Source: Acidobacteriota bacterium
GTDB lineage: Bacteria > Actinomycetota > Acidimicrobiia > Acidimicrobiales > Microtrichaceae
Assembly: GCA_003577145.1 (NCBI GenBank)
Contig: QEUP01000032.1
Coordinates: 1 to 59,535 of the forward strand
Reading direction: 5' to 3'
DNA: 59,535 bases
Of this stretch, positions 17,724-26,560 are shown in pieces (positions within the stretch are counted from its first letter, which is position 1; each line of letters opens with the position of its first letter). The notes beneath the pieces were generated by a model. The model did no database searches and was not told the DNA's origin. It saw nothing but the letters and a program-made list of their open reading frames with translations. Position numbers and translations under genes: made by a program.

Positions 17724-20700
17724 GTGGATCCGACCCTGTCTCCCGAGCACGATCCGACCAGCGAGGCCACACCCGATGCCGGTGGAGGCGAGAGCGAACC
17801 AGCGGGACCGGCGCCGGCGGGACCGGCCCCCGGTTCGTCGACTGCCGCGCCCTCCGGGGACGAACCGCAGGAAGCGGCCGCCGGCGGAGCCTCGGTGCCA
17901 GCGGTGGTGGCCGTCGTGGTCACCTACAACCCCGGCGAGTGGTTCGCCGAGACGCTGCAGGCCCTGGCTGACCAGGACTACGACAACCTCTCGGTCCTGG
18001 TCATCGACAACGCCAGCGAGCAGGACCCCACCGCGGTCGTGGCCGAGCACCTCCCCAACGCCTTCGTCAGGAGGCTCGCCGAGAACCAGGGCTTCGGGGC
18101 AGCCGCCAACACCGCGCTCGAGATGATCGAAGGGGCGGCGTTCCTGCTCTTGTGCCATGACGACTGCGCACCGGCTCCCGACGCCGTCCGGGCGATGGTC
18201 GAAGAGGCCTACCGATCCAACGCGGGCATCGTCGGACCGAAGCTGGTCGGGTGGGACGACCCCGAACGGCTGCGCCAGGTCGGCTACGCGGCCGACAAGT
18301 TCGGCTTCTACGCACCGCTGTGCGAGCCCGGCGAGCTGGACCAGGAGCAACACGACGTGGTCACCGACGTGTTCGCCCTGCCCCCGGCCTGCACGCTCGT
18401 CCGGGCGGATCTGTTCCGGGAGCTGGGCGGCTTCACCGAGGGCATCGACTTCTACGGGGAGAACCTCGACCTGTGCTGGCGCTCCCACGTCGCCGGCGGA
18501 CGGGTGCTGGTTGCCCCCGCGGCATCGGCCCGCCACCGCGAGGCCGTCGGCGAGCGAAGGGCCGGCGATGATCGCCGCCGGCTCGAGTTCCGTCACCGCC
18601 TCAGGACGATGCTGGCGTGCTACAGCCCGTTCCACCTCCTCAGGGTGGTACCGCAGGCTCTCGTGCTCGCCTTCCTCGAGGTCTTCTTCTCGCTGATCAC
18701 CGGTCGCTTCCGCCAGGCGCGAGACGTGGCCGGGGCGTGGTGGTGGGCGGTAGCGCACCCCGGGACCATCGTCGGTGATCGGCGTGGCGTGAAGCGCTTG
18801 CGTGCCGTACCCGACAGCGAGGTCCGCGAGCTGCAGGTCGCCGGCAGCGCCCGCATCTCGGCTTACATCCGCGGTCAGATCGGTGCCGAGGAAGACCAGC
18901 GGCGCTCGACGATGGCCGCCGCCGGGCGGACCGTCGTCGAGTCCCTGCGATCCGGGCCCCGCAGGGTCACCATCTTCTTGTGGTTGGCGTTCCTCGCGGT
19001 CTTCCTGTTCGGCAGCCGGCACCTGCTCACCCAGTCCATACCGGCGCTGAGGGAGTTCGCGCAGTTCCCCGACAGCCCTGCCACCCTGTGGAACGAGTGG
19101 TGGACAGGTTGGCGTGACGTCGGCACCGGGTCGACCGCCCCGGCACCCACGCTGCTCGGTGCCCTCGGCGTGCTGGGCTATGTGTTCTTCGGCGCGCTCG
19201 GGCTGTTGCGCACGGTGCTCATCGTCGGCGCAGTGCCCATCGGCGCGTTCGGGATCTGGCGACTGCTCCGCGGCACGGGTTCGTCCCGGATACGCGCGGC
19301 GGCCTTGTTCGGGTACATCCTCAACCCCTTGCCCTACAACGCCCTCGGGGAAGGGCGGTGGCAGGCACTGATCCTGTACGCCGGGATGCCCTGGGTGGTG
19401 TTCGCGCTCGCCAGAGCGCTGCGCGTCGCGCCCTTCGGCGAGCCGTGCGATGACGCGCCGACAGGCGTCCAGCGGCGGTCGTTGCGGTACCAGGTCCTGA
19501 GCCTCGGCCTGGCGACGGCGGTGCTCGCCGCCTTCGTGCCCTTCGCGGTGCTGCTGGTCGTCGGCGTCGCGGTCGTCCTCGTCGTCGGCTCGTTCTTCGC
19601 CGGCCAGCTCCGCGGTGTGCTCCGTGTGCTGGTCGTCGCCGCCGGGGCGGCGGTGGTCGCGGCGGTGCTGCACCTGCCCTGGACGCTGTCGTTCCTCCAG
19701 CCCGAGCCGAGCTGGGCGCTCGTCGGTGGACCGGAAGCACCTGTCACCGATGCCGCCAGCTTCCCCGACCTCGTCAGGTTCGCCACCGGATCGGTGGGTG
19801 GCTCACCGATCGGGTACGCGCTGGTCATCGGCGCGTTCCTGCCGGTGGTGATCGGCCGATCGTGGCGCTTCCGTTGGGCGGTGCGGGGCTGGTTCCTCGT
19901 TCTTGCCTCCTGGGCACTGGCGTGGGCATCCTCGGCGGGCCACCTGCCCTTTTCGCTCCCGACGACCGATGTCTTGCTGGCACCCGGGGCCGTCGGCCTG
20001 GCCCTGGCGGTGGCGATGGGAATGGCAGCGTTCGATCTGGACCTTGCCGACTACGGGTTCGGTTGGCGCCAGGCTGCGTCGTTCGTCGCGTTCGTCGCGG
20101 TCTTCATAGCCACCGTGCCGGTGCTGGCGGGTTCGGTCAACGGTCGCTGGTCGCTCCCCGCCGGAGATCTGGTGACGACGCTCAGCACCCTCGAGACCGA
20201 CCCCGCCGACGGGGGGTTCCGAGTGCTATGGATCGGGCGGCCCGACGATCTGCCTGTGGAGGGCCGGCCCCTCGGTGATGGGCTGGTCTATGCCACCACC
20301 ACCGGCCCGGAACCAACCGTGGGCGACCTCTACCCCGGTCCTGTCGACGACGGGAGCGAGGTGCTGGGCGACTCGCTCGAGCTCGCCCTCGCCGGTGGCA
20401 CCAACCGCTTGGGACGGCTCGTCGCTCCCTTCGGGGTCAAGTACATAGTCGTTCCCTCGCAGTGGGCTCCGACCCCCTTCGTCAGGACCGACACCCCCCT
20501 GCCGGAGGCCTTCGTCGGGACCATCTCCGAACAGCTCGACCTGGCCCAGTTCGAGGTCAACCCCGCGGTGCTGGCGTTCGAGAACGCCTCCTGGGCCCCC
20601 ACCGTCGCGGAGTACCCTGCCGGAGTACTCCCCGACAGCGATGAGGTCGATCTCCCTGCCGTCATGAGGACCGATTTCGACGCGGCGCGCCCCGCACTCA

Positions 20701-21014
20701 CCGACGAGTCCGGCTACACGAACCGCGAGGGCGACCTGGCCGAGCACTCCGACCTGTACGTGGCAACCGGCGGAGACGGCTGGTCCGTCGAGGTGGCCGG
20801 GAGCGAGCTCGACCAGCGCGGGGTGTTCGGCTGGGCCCAGGCCTACGGCGTCGGCGCGGGCGGCCGGGCCGAGCTGGCGTTCTCGACGCCGCTGTGGCTG
20901 ATCGGCGCCCACACCGCGGAGATCCTCGTCCTCGTGGTGCTCACAATGGGGTTGGCGCGGGCCCGCCGTCGCGGGGGTGGCGAGAAGGCGGCGCCGGCCG
21001 GAGGTGCGCGGTGA
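17724..21014 (+). CDS. Giant membrane glycosyltransferase: GT2 domain fused to a polytopic C-terminal region
   Basis: This 1096-residue protein starts with a disordered Pro/Ala/Glu-rich segment (1-55), then a GT2 domain (about 57-330: VAVVVTYNPGEWFAETL, VIDNASEQDP, NQGFGAAANTALE, LCHDDCAPAPDAV, FYGENLDLCWRS). A long region with many hydrophobic segments follows (first near 416-432, others at about 480-515, 589-625, 632-653 and 680-800), then an exported domain and a last helix near 1060-1085. The middle part (NEWWTGWRDVGTGSTAPAP) resembles actinobacterial GT-C-type proteins. It probably builds or extends a wall or surface glycan. It overlaps the next gene by GTGA, which indicates coupled translation. 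Confidence 0.82.
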   Translation: MDPTLSPEHDPTSEATPDAGGGESEPAGPAPAGPAPGSSTAAPSGDEPQEAAAGGASVPAVVAVVVTYNPGEWFAETLQALADQDYDNLSVLVIDNASEQDPTAVVAEHLPNAFVRRLAENQGFGAAANTALEMIEGAAFLLLCHDDCAPAPDAVRAMVEEAYRSNAGIVGPKLVGWDDPERLRQVGYAADKFGFYAPLCEPGELDQEQHDVVTDVFALPPACTLVRADLFRELGGFTEGIDFYGENLDLCWRSHVAGGRVLVAPAASARHREAVGERRAGDDRRRLEFRHRLRTMLACYSPFHLLRVVPQALVLAFLEVFFSLITGRFRQARDVAGAWWWAVAHPGTIVGDRRGVKRLRAVPDSEVRELQVAGSARISAYIRGQIGAEEDQRRSTMAAAGRTVVESLRSGPRRVTIFLWLAFLAVFLFGSRHLLTQSIPALREFAQFPDSPATLWNEWWTGWRDVGTGSTAPAPTLLGALGVLGYVFFGALGLLRTVLIVGAVPIGAFGIWRLLRGTGSSRIRAAALFGYILNPLPYNALGEGRWQALILYAGMPWVVFALARALRVAPFGEPCDDAPTGVQRRSLRYQVLSLGLATAVLAAFVPFAVLLVVGVAVVLVVGSFFAGQLRGVLRVLVVAAGAAVVAAVLHLPWTLSFLQPEPSWALVGGPEAPVTDAASFPDLVRFATGSVGGSPIGYALVIGAFLPVVIGRSWRFRWAVRGWFLVLASWALAWASSAGHLPFSLPTTDVLLAPGAVGLALAVAMGMAAFDLDLADYGFGWRQAASFVAFVAVFIATVPVLAGSVNGRWSLPAGDLVTTLSTLETDPADGGFRVLWIGRPDDLPVEGRPLGDGLVYATTTGPEPTVGDLYPGPVDDGSEVLGDSLELALAGGTNRLGRLVAPFGVKYIVVPSQWAPTPFVRTDTPLPEAFVGTISEQLDLAQFEVNPAVLAFENASWAPTVAEYPAGVLPDSDEVDLPAVMRTDFDAARPALTDESGYTNREGDLAEHSDLYVATGGDGWSVEVAGSELDQRGVFGWAQAYGVGAGGRAELAFSTPLWLIGAHTAEILVLVVLTMGLARARRRGGGEKAAPAGGAR

Positions 21015-22636
21015 AGGGTCTGCGGGTCCTCATAGTCCTGGTGCTCGTCGGCGCAGTCGTAGCGCTGACGGTTGTCGACCGGAACGAACGGGAGGTCTCC
21101 GTGCAGGCCTCCGACGCGGAGGAGTTGACGCCGGGTATCCCGACGGCGGATGCCGCCACGGCGCTGACCTCGACGTGGTATTGCGCTGCCTCCAGCGCCG
21201 GCGAGGACTCGTCGCATTCCGTGCTGGTGGCGAACCCGACCGGTGGGGAGCTGGGTGGCTCCATTGCCGCCTACGACGAGAGCGGGCAGCTCGCGGTGGA
21301 GCGCTTCGAGGTCGGACCCTGGACCCAGGAGGTCTTCGAGGTGGCCGAGATGACCGACGGTGAGGCTGCCAGCGTCGTCGTGGAGCTGTTCGGAGGCCGC
21401 GCCTCGGTTGAGCACCGGCTCCGGAACGATTTCGGCATCGACCAGCGACCTTGTGCCTCCTCGCCCTCCGGTACCTGGCACTTCGCGGCGGGTGACACGG
21501 GCAGGGACGCCACCTACCGGCTGTTCCTCTTCAATCCGTTCCCCGACGACATCACGGTCGACACGGTGGCGACCACTCCCGAGGCCATCCGCCAGCCCGA
21601 GGCGCTGAACAACCTGGTCATCAGGGGTGGGACCTCGATAGTGGTGGACTTCACCGCCGAGGAGATCCTCCCCAGGCACGACCAGGTGTCCCTGACCGTC
21701 GCAGCACGGTCGGGTCGCCTCGTGGTCGAGCGGGTGCAGACCTATGACGGGACGGAGGGAGTGGAGGGGCTGACGATGGCCCTCGGTGTGCCCCGGGCCG
21801 AGACGAACTGGGTCTTCCCGGACGGCTTCGCAGGGCCGGGCACCCGCGAGCGCTACGTGGTCTACAACCCGCCGCTCGTCGAGGACCCGACCCTGGAACA
21901 GACCGGGGGAGCTCCCGAGGAGGTGACCGGATCTGAGGGGCAACCGGAGGTCCGTCCCGCCGAGGTCGACCTGACGGTCCGCCGCTACCGCGGCGAAGAA
22001 GAGCTCGAGGCCGCTCCTTTCGAGCTGACCGTCCAGCCGGGCAGGTTCGTCGTGATCGACGTCGACGCCGAGGCCCGGGTGCCCAAGGACGGCTTCCATG
22101 CGGTGACGGTGCAGAGCCTCAACGAGGTACCGGTGACCGTCGAGCGGGTCGTCTCCATCGTCGAAGGCCGCGAGGAGGCGGAGGCTGCGGCTGAGGACGG
22201 AGGCGAATCACCGGCCGAGCCAGGCGGTGATGCCGGCGTCTCGACGACAACGACGACGTCGACCACCACGACTACCACCGCGCCCGGCGGCACCTCGCCT
22301 GACCGGGCTGTGTCCGGATCGGCCGGTGGGCTCTCGCGCCCCCGACAACCACCGGCGACCGAGCCCCCGACGACCACGACGACGTCCCCGTCCACCACAA
22401 CGACCCCGTCGACGACCACGACGACGTCCCCGTCCACCACGACGACCGGGGACGGCTCGACCGACGATGAGCTGGTCACCGAGGCGGAGCTGCTCCGCCC
22501 CGACATCGAACGGGGAGTGACCACCTCCACCGGAAGCCGTCAACCCGACGGACTCCATCGCCGTGTTCACGGTGAAGGCCGTCTACGACGACCAGGAGAG
22601 GGTCATCGAGGCCCTGACCGATGTCGAGTTGAGTGA
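21011..22636 (+). CDS. DUF5719-like exported protein, reading frame disrupted near its end
   Basis: The 541-codon frame begins with a membrane anchor (VLIVLVLVGAVVALTVV). Repeated beta-rich modules follow, each opening with an NP turn (VLVANPTGG, LFNPFPDD, YVVYNPPLVE) and ending in phrases such as VVERVQTY or TVERVVSI. A Thr-rich linker comes next, with a 31-bp direct repeat (22368-22398 and 22410-22440). After about 22520 the frame turns into an Arg/Gly-rich tail that does not look like protein. The natural last module lies in another frame (next entry). DUF5719 proteins often follow a large GT2 gene in Actinobacteria, as here. Function unknown; probably on the cell surface. Confidence 0.75.
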   Translation: MKGLRVLIVLVLVGAVVALTVVDRNEREVSVQASDAEELTPGIPTADAATALTSTWYCAASSAGEDSSHSVLVANPTGGELGGSIAAYDESGQLAVERFEVGPWTQEVFEVAEMTDGEAASVVVELFGGRASVEHRLRNDFGIDQRPCASSPSGTWHFAAGDTGRDATYRLFLFNPFPDDITVDTVATTPEAIRQPEALNNLVIRGGTSIVVDFTAEEILPRHDQVSLTVAARSGRLVVERVQTYDGTEGVEGLTMALGVPRAETNWVFPDGFAGPGTRERYVVYNPPLVEDPTLEQTGGAPEEVTGSEGQPEVRPAEVDLTVRRYRGEEELEAAPFELTVQPGRFVVIDVDAEARVPKDGFHAVTVQSLNEVPVTVERVVSIVEGREEAEAAAEDGGESPAEPGGDAGVSTTTTTSTTTTTTAPGGTSPDRAVSGSAGGLSRPRQPPATEPPTTTTTSPSTTTTPSTTTTTSPSTTTTGDGSTDDELVTEAELLRPDIERGVTTSTGSRQPDGLHRRVHGEGRLRRPGEGHRGPDRCRVE

Positions 22637-22808
22637 GGGGGGCCAGGTCGCTGTGAACCTCGGCGCCTTGGACCTGGCCGACCGGGTCACCTTCGAGGTG
22701 GCGTCCAACTCGGCTCTGGTGATCGAGAGACGTATCAACTGGACCGAGCCGTCCGATCTCTCGCAGGCGCTGGCGGTGCCCCTGGCCGGGACGCTGGAGT
22801 CGCTTTGA
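22521..22808 (+). pseudogene. Out-of-frame C-terminal module of the DUF5719-like protein
   Basis: In the frame shifted from the gene above, codons from about 22533 read EAVNPTDSIAVFTVKAVYDD and continue to ALVIERRINW and AVPLAGTLESL. This has the same NP-start and VERR-end pattern as the upstream modules and matches a normal DUF5719 ending. A TGA at 22518 closes this frame upstream, and no start with a ribosome-binding site exists. The simplest reading is one gene with a single indel between about 22520 and 22535, either real or a sequencing error. Confidence 0.7.
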
Positions 22809-22866
22809 GCCGGGACGGGCGATGGGGGATTACCCGGCTCCGGGCTGATGGGCCACACTCGGTGTC

Positions 22867-23358
22867 GTGGAACGTCTGATCATCGTTGTCGGCGTGGCGG
22901 TGGTCGCGGTGGGCATCGCCTTGCTCCTGCAGAGGCGCCAGCCCGACGCTCCCACTCAGCCGGCGCGCTACCACGTGCCACGCCAGCTCGACCGTGACGA
23001 CTTCGAGGGATCGGACCGGCAGTGGCTGGTGGCCGTGTTCACCTCGGCGACGTGCGGATCGTGCGCCGACACGATGCTCAAGGCGCGCCAGTTGGCGGGC
23101 GACGAGGTGGTGGTGCAGGAGGTAGAGGTGTCGGCTCGCAAGGACCTGCACGACCGTTACGGGGTCGACGCCGTCCCGACCGTCGTGCTGGCCGACAGCG
23201 AAGGAGTCGTCCAAGCGTCCTTCCTCGGTCCACCGACCGCCACCGACCTGTGGGCTGCGATGGCCGAGCTGAGGGAGCCGGGAACGGTGCGCAGCGAATG
23301 TGATCGGGGCAGCCCCGGTCAGTCGGCGTCCTCGTCGCCGTCCTCGGAGGGGACGTAG
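22867..23358 (+). CDS. Membrane-anchored thioredoxin-like protein
   Basis: This 163-residue protein has an N-terminal membrane segment (about 4-20, LIIVVGVAVVAVGIALLL) and a thioredoxin fold with an FTSATCGSCADTMLKA active site (CGSC near 56-59) and the cis-proline loop VDAVPTVVLAD. The tail is Ser/Gly-rich. It may act as an extracytoplasmic thiol-disulfide protein, though some related proteins stay cytoplasmic. GTG 22867 has no Shine-Dalgarno; a weak CACACT box lies 7 nt before it. Its last 40 bp overlap the end of ftsH on the other strand. The substrate is unknown. Confidence 0.8.
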   Translation: MERLIIVVGVAVVAVGIALLLQRRQPDAPTQPARYHVPRQLDRDDFEGSDRQWLVAVFTSATCGSCADTMLKARQLAGDEVVVQEVEVSARKDLHDRYGVDAVPTVVLADSEGVVQASFLGPPTATDLWAAMAELREPGTVRSECDRGSPGQSASSSPSSEGT

Positions 23359-25361
23359 GCCGGCCGGCGGGCTTCACCCTCGGCTTCGGCCTCACCTCGG
23401 AACGGGGTGTCGGTCGCGGTCTCGGCTACGGCCGGCTCTTCGCCGGGCGCCCCGTCGGCGGGCACGTTGCCCCGGCCCACCTCGATCAGTCGGTTGACCT
23501 CGAGGCCGTCGATGGTCTCGTGCTCGAGCAGTGCCCGCGCCACCAGGTCGAGTCCGTTGCGCTCCTCGGTGAGGAGATCGCGACAACGGTCTTCCATGTT
23601 CCTGAGGATGTGCTCGACCTCCTCGTCGATGATGTGCGCGGTCGTGTCGCTGTAGTCGCGGGTGTGCATGAGCTCCTCGCCGAGGAAAACCTGTCCCTGC
23701 GCACCCCAGGCCATCGGCCCGATCCGGTCGCTCATGCCCCATTCCCTTACCATCCGGCGGGCCATCTCGGTGGCCCCCTGCAGGTCGTCCTGGGCTCCGG
23801 TGGACACCACTCCGAAGACGAGATCCTCGGCGATGCGCCCGCCCAGACGCATCACGAGCATGTCCTCGAGATAGTCCTGGCGGTGGATGTGGCGGTCCTC
23901 TTCGGGCAGCGTCATGGTCACGCCGAGCGCCATGCCGCTGGGGATGATGGTGACCTTGTGCAGCGGATCGGTGTTGGGGAGGGCGGCGGCGCACACGGCG
24001 TGACCGGCCTCGTGGTAGGCGACAGCCTCCTTCTCCTCGTCGGAGAGCACCAGCGACTCGCGCTTCTGTCCCATGAGGACCTTGTCACGCGCCATCTCGA
24101 AGTGCTTCATGTGGATCTCGTCGCAACCATCGCGAACCGCAGCGAGAGCGGCTTCGTTCACGAGGTTGGCGAGGTCGGCGCCACTCATCCCGGGGGTGCC
24201 GCGGGCGATGACGTCGGGGTCGACGTCGTCGGCCAGACGCTTGTGCTTGACGTGCACGTCGAGGATCCTGCGGCGATCCTCGAGCTCGGGGAGCGGCACC
24301 ACCACCTGGCGGTCGAAACGGCCTGGTCGCAACAGGGCAGGATCGAGGATGTCGGGGCGGTTGGTGGCCGCCATCATGACGATGCCCTCGGTGGTCTCGA
24401 AGCCGTCCATCTCCGACAGCATCTGGTTCAAGGTCTGCTCGCGCTCGTCGTGACCACCGCCGAGCCCGGCCCCGCGTTTGCGGCCGATCGAGTCGATCTC
24501 GTCGATGAAGATGATCGCCCGCCCCATCTTGCGGGCGGACTCGAACAGGTCGCGTACCCTGCTGGCACCGACGCCGACGAACATCTCCATGAAGTCCGAG
24601 CCGGTCACCGACAGGAACGGCACTCCGGCCTCACCGGCGACGGCTCTGGCTATCAGGGTCTTGCCCGTGCCGGGAGGCCCGACCAGCAGGACGCCCTTGG
24701 GTATGCGCGCCCCGACCTCGGCGAAGCGCTCGGGCTCGCGCAAGAAGTCCACCACCTCGGTGATCTCGGCCTTGACTCCCTCGTAGCCGGCCACGTCGGC
24801 GAAGGTCGTGCCGGGCCGCTCTGTCGAATAGGTCTTCGCACGGGACCGACCGATGGACATGATCCCGCTCATCTGGCCCTGCGCCCGGCGCTGCATCCAC
24901 CAGAAGAAGCCGATCAGCAAGCCGACCGGGAGGATGAGGGGCAGCAGTTGGAGGAAGATGTTGGTCTGAGGCGTCTCGAAGGTGACCTTGACGTCGTTGT
25001 CGTTCAGGACCTCGAGGTCATCGGGTGGGGGCTCGAGGGGGCCGGTGGTGGCGAACTCCTCTCCCTCCGAAGCACCTTCGTCGGGTTTGAACTTCCCGGT
25101 GATCTCGCCCGAGAGGTTGTCCCAGGTGATCTCGTCGACGCGGCCCTTCTCGGCGTCCTCGAGGAACTCGTTGTAGGAGATCTGGTCACCCTGGGTGGTG
25201 CCGAACAGCGAGGGGCCCAGGAAGGCGGCGACCACGATTCCCAGCAGCAGCCAGAGAGTCCACCGGGGCAGTCCCTGGTCGGACCGGCCGAACCCACCGT
25301 CGCGCTGCTTCGGTGGGGGTGGCGGCGGTGGGGGTGGCGGTTGGGAACTGCCGTTCGACAT
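23319..25361 (-). CDS. ftsH: ATP-dependent zinc metalloprotease FtsH
   Basis: This 680-residue membrane AAA+ protease degrades damaged or short-lived membrane and cytosolic proteins. It has a poly-proline N-terminus (8-17), a first membrane helix (34-50), an extracytoplasmic domain, a second helix (136-156), Walker A GPPGTGKT (228-235), Walker B IIFIDEID (283-290), the SRH region [19 protein letters not shown], and the zinc site HEAGH (450-454). The tail is acidic. The TAGGCT box 7 nt before the ATG supports this start. The poly-proline run is longer than usual. Its 3' end overlaps the thioredoxin-like gene. Confidence 0.97.
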   Translation of the reverse strand: MSNGSSQPPPPPPPPPPKQRDGGFGRSDQGLPRWTLWLLLGIVVAAFLGPSLFGTTQGDQISYNEFLEDAEKGRVDEITWDNLSGEITGKFKPDEGASEGEEFATTGPLEPPPDDLEVLNDNDVKVTFETPQTNIFLQLLPLILPVGLLIGFFWWMQRRAQGQMSGIMSIGRSRAKTYSTERPGTTFADVAGYEGVKAEITEVVDFLREPERFAEVGARIPKGVLLVGPPGTGKTLIARAVAGEAGVPFLSVTGSDFMEMFVGVGASRVRDLFESARKMGRAIIFIDEIDSIGRKRGAGLGGGHDEREQTLNQMLSEMDGFETTEGIVMMAATNRPDILDPALLRPGRFDRQVVVPLPELEDRRRILDVHVKHKRLADDVDPDVIARGTPGMSGADLANLVNEAALAAVRDGCDEIHMKHFEMARDKVLMGQKRESLVLSDEEKEAVAYHEAGHAVCAAALPNTDPLHKVTIIPSGMALGVTMTLPEEDRHIHRQDYLEDMLVMRLGGRIAEDLVFGVVSTGAQDDLQGATEMARRMVREWGMSDRIGPMAWGAQGQVFLGEELMHTRDYSDTTAHIIDEEVEHILRNMEDRCRDLLTEERNGLDLVARALLEHETIDGLEVNRLIEVGRGNVPADGAPGEEPAVAETATDTPFRGEAEAEGEARRPAYVPSEDGDEDAD

Positions 25362-25368
25362 GCCTTCC

Positions 25369-25374
25369 AGCCTA
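25369..25374 (-). promoter_or_regulatory. -10 box of ftsH
   Basis: TAGGCT on the minus strand lies 7 nt before ATG 25361. The spacer GGAAGGC could also serve as a weak ribosome-binding site if transcription starts further upstream. Confidence 0.5.
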
Positions 25375-25509
25375 GGAGTGGACGGGGACGGTGCGGTCTC
25401 GGGTGCCTGATGGCACCTTCAGGAAAAGTGGCTCGTGAAGCTCCGGTCCCACCCGCGAGCCTCCCACAGATGGTGCCGGGAGTGCCACCGCTCCTGACGC
25501 CGGTACCGC

Positions 25510-25515
25510 TAACGT
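25510..25515 (+). promoter_or_regulatory. -10 box of the DUF3499 gene
   Basis: TAACGT lies 8 nt before ATG 25524 with no Shine-Dalgarno, matching the leaderless layout. Confidence 0.45.
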
Positions 25516-25523
25516 CGGCTGCC

Positions 25524-25754
25524 ATGACCCGCCAGTGCGCCCGGCCGAGCTGTGACCGTCAGGCGGTCGCCACGCTCAGCTACCAGTATTCGGCGTCGGT
25601 GGTGTGGCTGGAATCCCTCGCGCCCGAGCCGCATCCCATGACCCACGACCTGTGCGACCTGCACGCCGAATCGCAGTCGGTTCCGATGGGATGGGAGCTG
25701 AGGGACGAGCGCGTACCTCGACTCCCGCTGGCAGTGGCCGCCGAGATCGGCTGA
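25524..25754 (+). CDS. DUF3499 family small zinc-site protein
   Basis: This 76-residue protein begins TRQCARPSCDRQAVATLSY and has CDLHAESQSVPMGWE later. CxxxxC plus CxxH could hold one zinc ion. This short family is conserved across Actinobacteria and its function is unknown. In many actinobacterial genomes it lies next to phosphomannomutase; here that gene is 7 kb away. A longer in-frame extension upstream is antisense or intergenic. The next gene begins in the same frame only two codons after its stop. Confidence 0.85.
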   Translation: MTRQCARPSCDRQAVATLSYQYSASVVWLESLAPEPHPMTHDLCDLHAESQSVPMGWELRDERVPRLPLAVAAEIG

Positions 25755-25760
25755 GGATCC

Positions 25761-26507
25761 ATTCACAGCCAGGACGATACCGACCTACCGGCGCCTTCGT
25801 GGGGGCTCGGTGACGTACTCATCGGGCTGGTAGCCGGGTTCCTGGCCAGTTTCGCGGCGCTGTCGGTGGTCGTGGCCGTCGGAGGGTACAGCGATGTCGA
25901 CGCGCTTCCCCTGAGCGCGGTGGTGATCGCCCAGACCCCGCTTTGGGTCGTGAACCTCGCCTGGCCCGTGCTGGTGGCCCGCCGGAAGGGCAACGGCGCG
26001 GTGAGGGACTTCGGCTTGACCATGCGATGGACCGATGCGCCCCTCGGTCTCTCGATCGGCGTGGCCACCCAACTGGTGGTCCTCCCGCTGCTCTACCTCC
26101 CGCTGCTTTGGCTGCTGGGTGACAGGGATGTGAGCGAGGCGGCCCGCCAGCTCACCGAGCGGGCCGACGATGCGCTCGGAGTGGTGCTGCTCGTGGTGAT
26201 GGTGGGCATCGCCGCACCCATGACCGAGGAGATCTTCTACCGCGGGCTGTTCCTGCGGGCACTGGAACGTCGCTTCGCCAACGCCAGGTCCGCCGGGTAT
26301 TGGCGCAGTCACGCCCGGGCCATGTCGGTGGTCGTGTCGGCGCTGGTCTTCGGTGCTGTGCACTTCCAGGCGCTCCAGTTCCTCGGGCTGTTCGCCTTCG
26401 GCCTGATCGCCGGGACGTTGACCGTGCGCTTCGGCCGCCTCGGGCCGGCGATGTGGGCTCACCTGGGCTTCAACCTCACCACCGTCGCGCTGCTGCTGTG
26501 GTTCTGA
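25761..26507 (+). CDS. CPBP-family intramembrane metalloprotease, possible ATT start
   Basis: The protein has several membrane segments and the CPBP/Abi motifs EEIFYRGLFLRALERR, then VHFQALQF and a late HLGFN. Family members cleave membrane proteins (the Rce1 type), and many bacterial ones have unknown substrates. The first conventional start, GTG 25866, falls inside the first hydrophobic segment. The open frame extends back to the DUF3499 stop, and those codons read SWGLGDVLIGLVAGFLASFA, a natural first helix. No ATG, GTG or TTG occurs there. ATT 25761 sits 3 nt after GAGGA, so it is the likely start (248 residues). Otherwise the protein is 213 residues. Confidence 0.78.
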   Translation: MHSQDDTDLPAPSWGLGDVLIGLVAGFLASFAALSVVVAVGGYSDVDALPLSAVVIAQTPLWVVNLAWPVLVARRKGNGAVRDFGLTMRWTDAPLGLSIGVATQLVVLPLLYLPLLWLLGDRDVSEAARQLTERADDALGVVLLVVMVGIAAPMTEEIFYRGLFLRALERRFANARSAGYWRSHARAMSVVVSALVFGAVHFQALQFLGLFAFGLIAGTLTVRFGRLGPAMWAHLGFNLTTVALLLWF

Positions 26508-26560
26508 GGCCACCGGCTGCCCCGGCTCGGCCGCTCTTCGACGGACCGGCTGGAGGCGGG

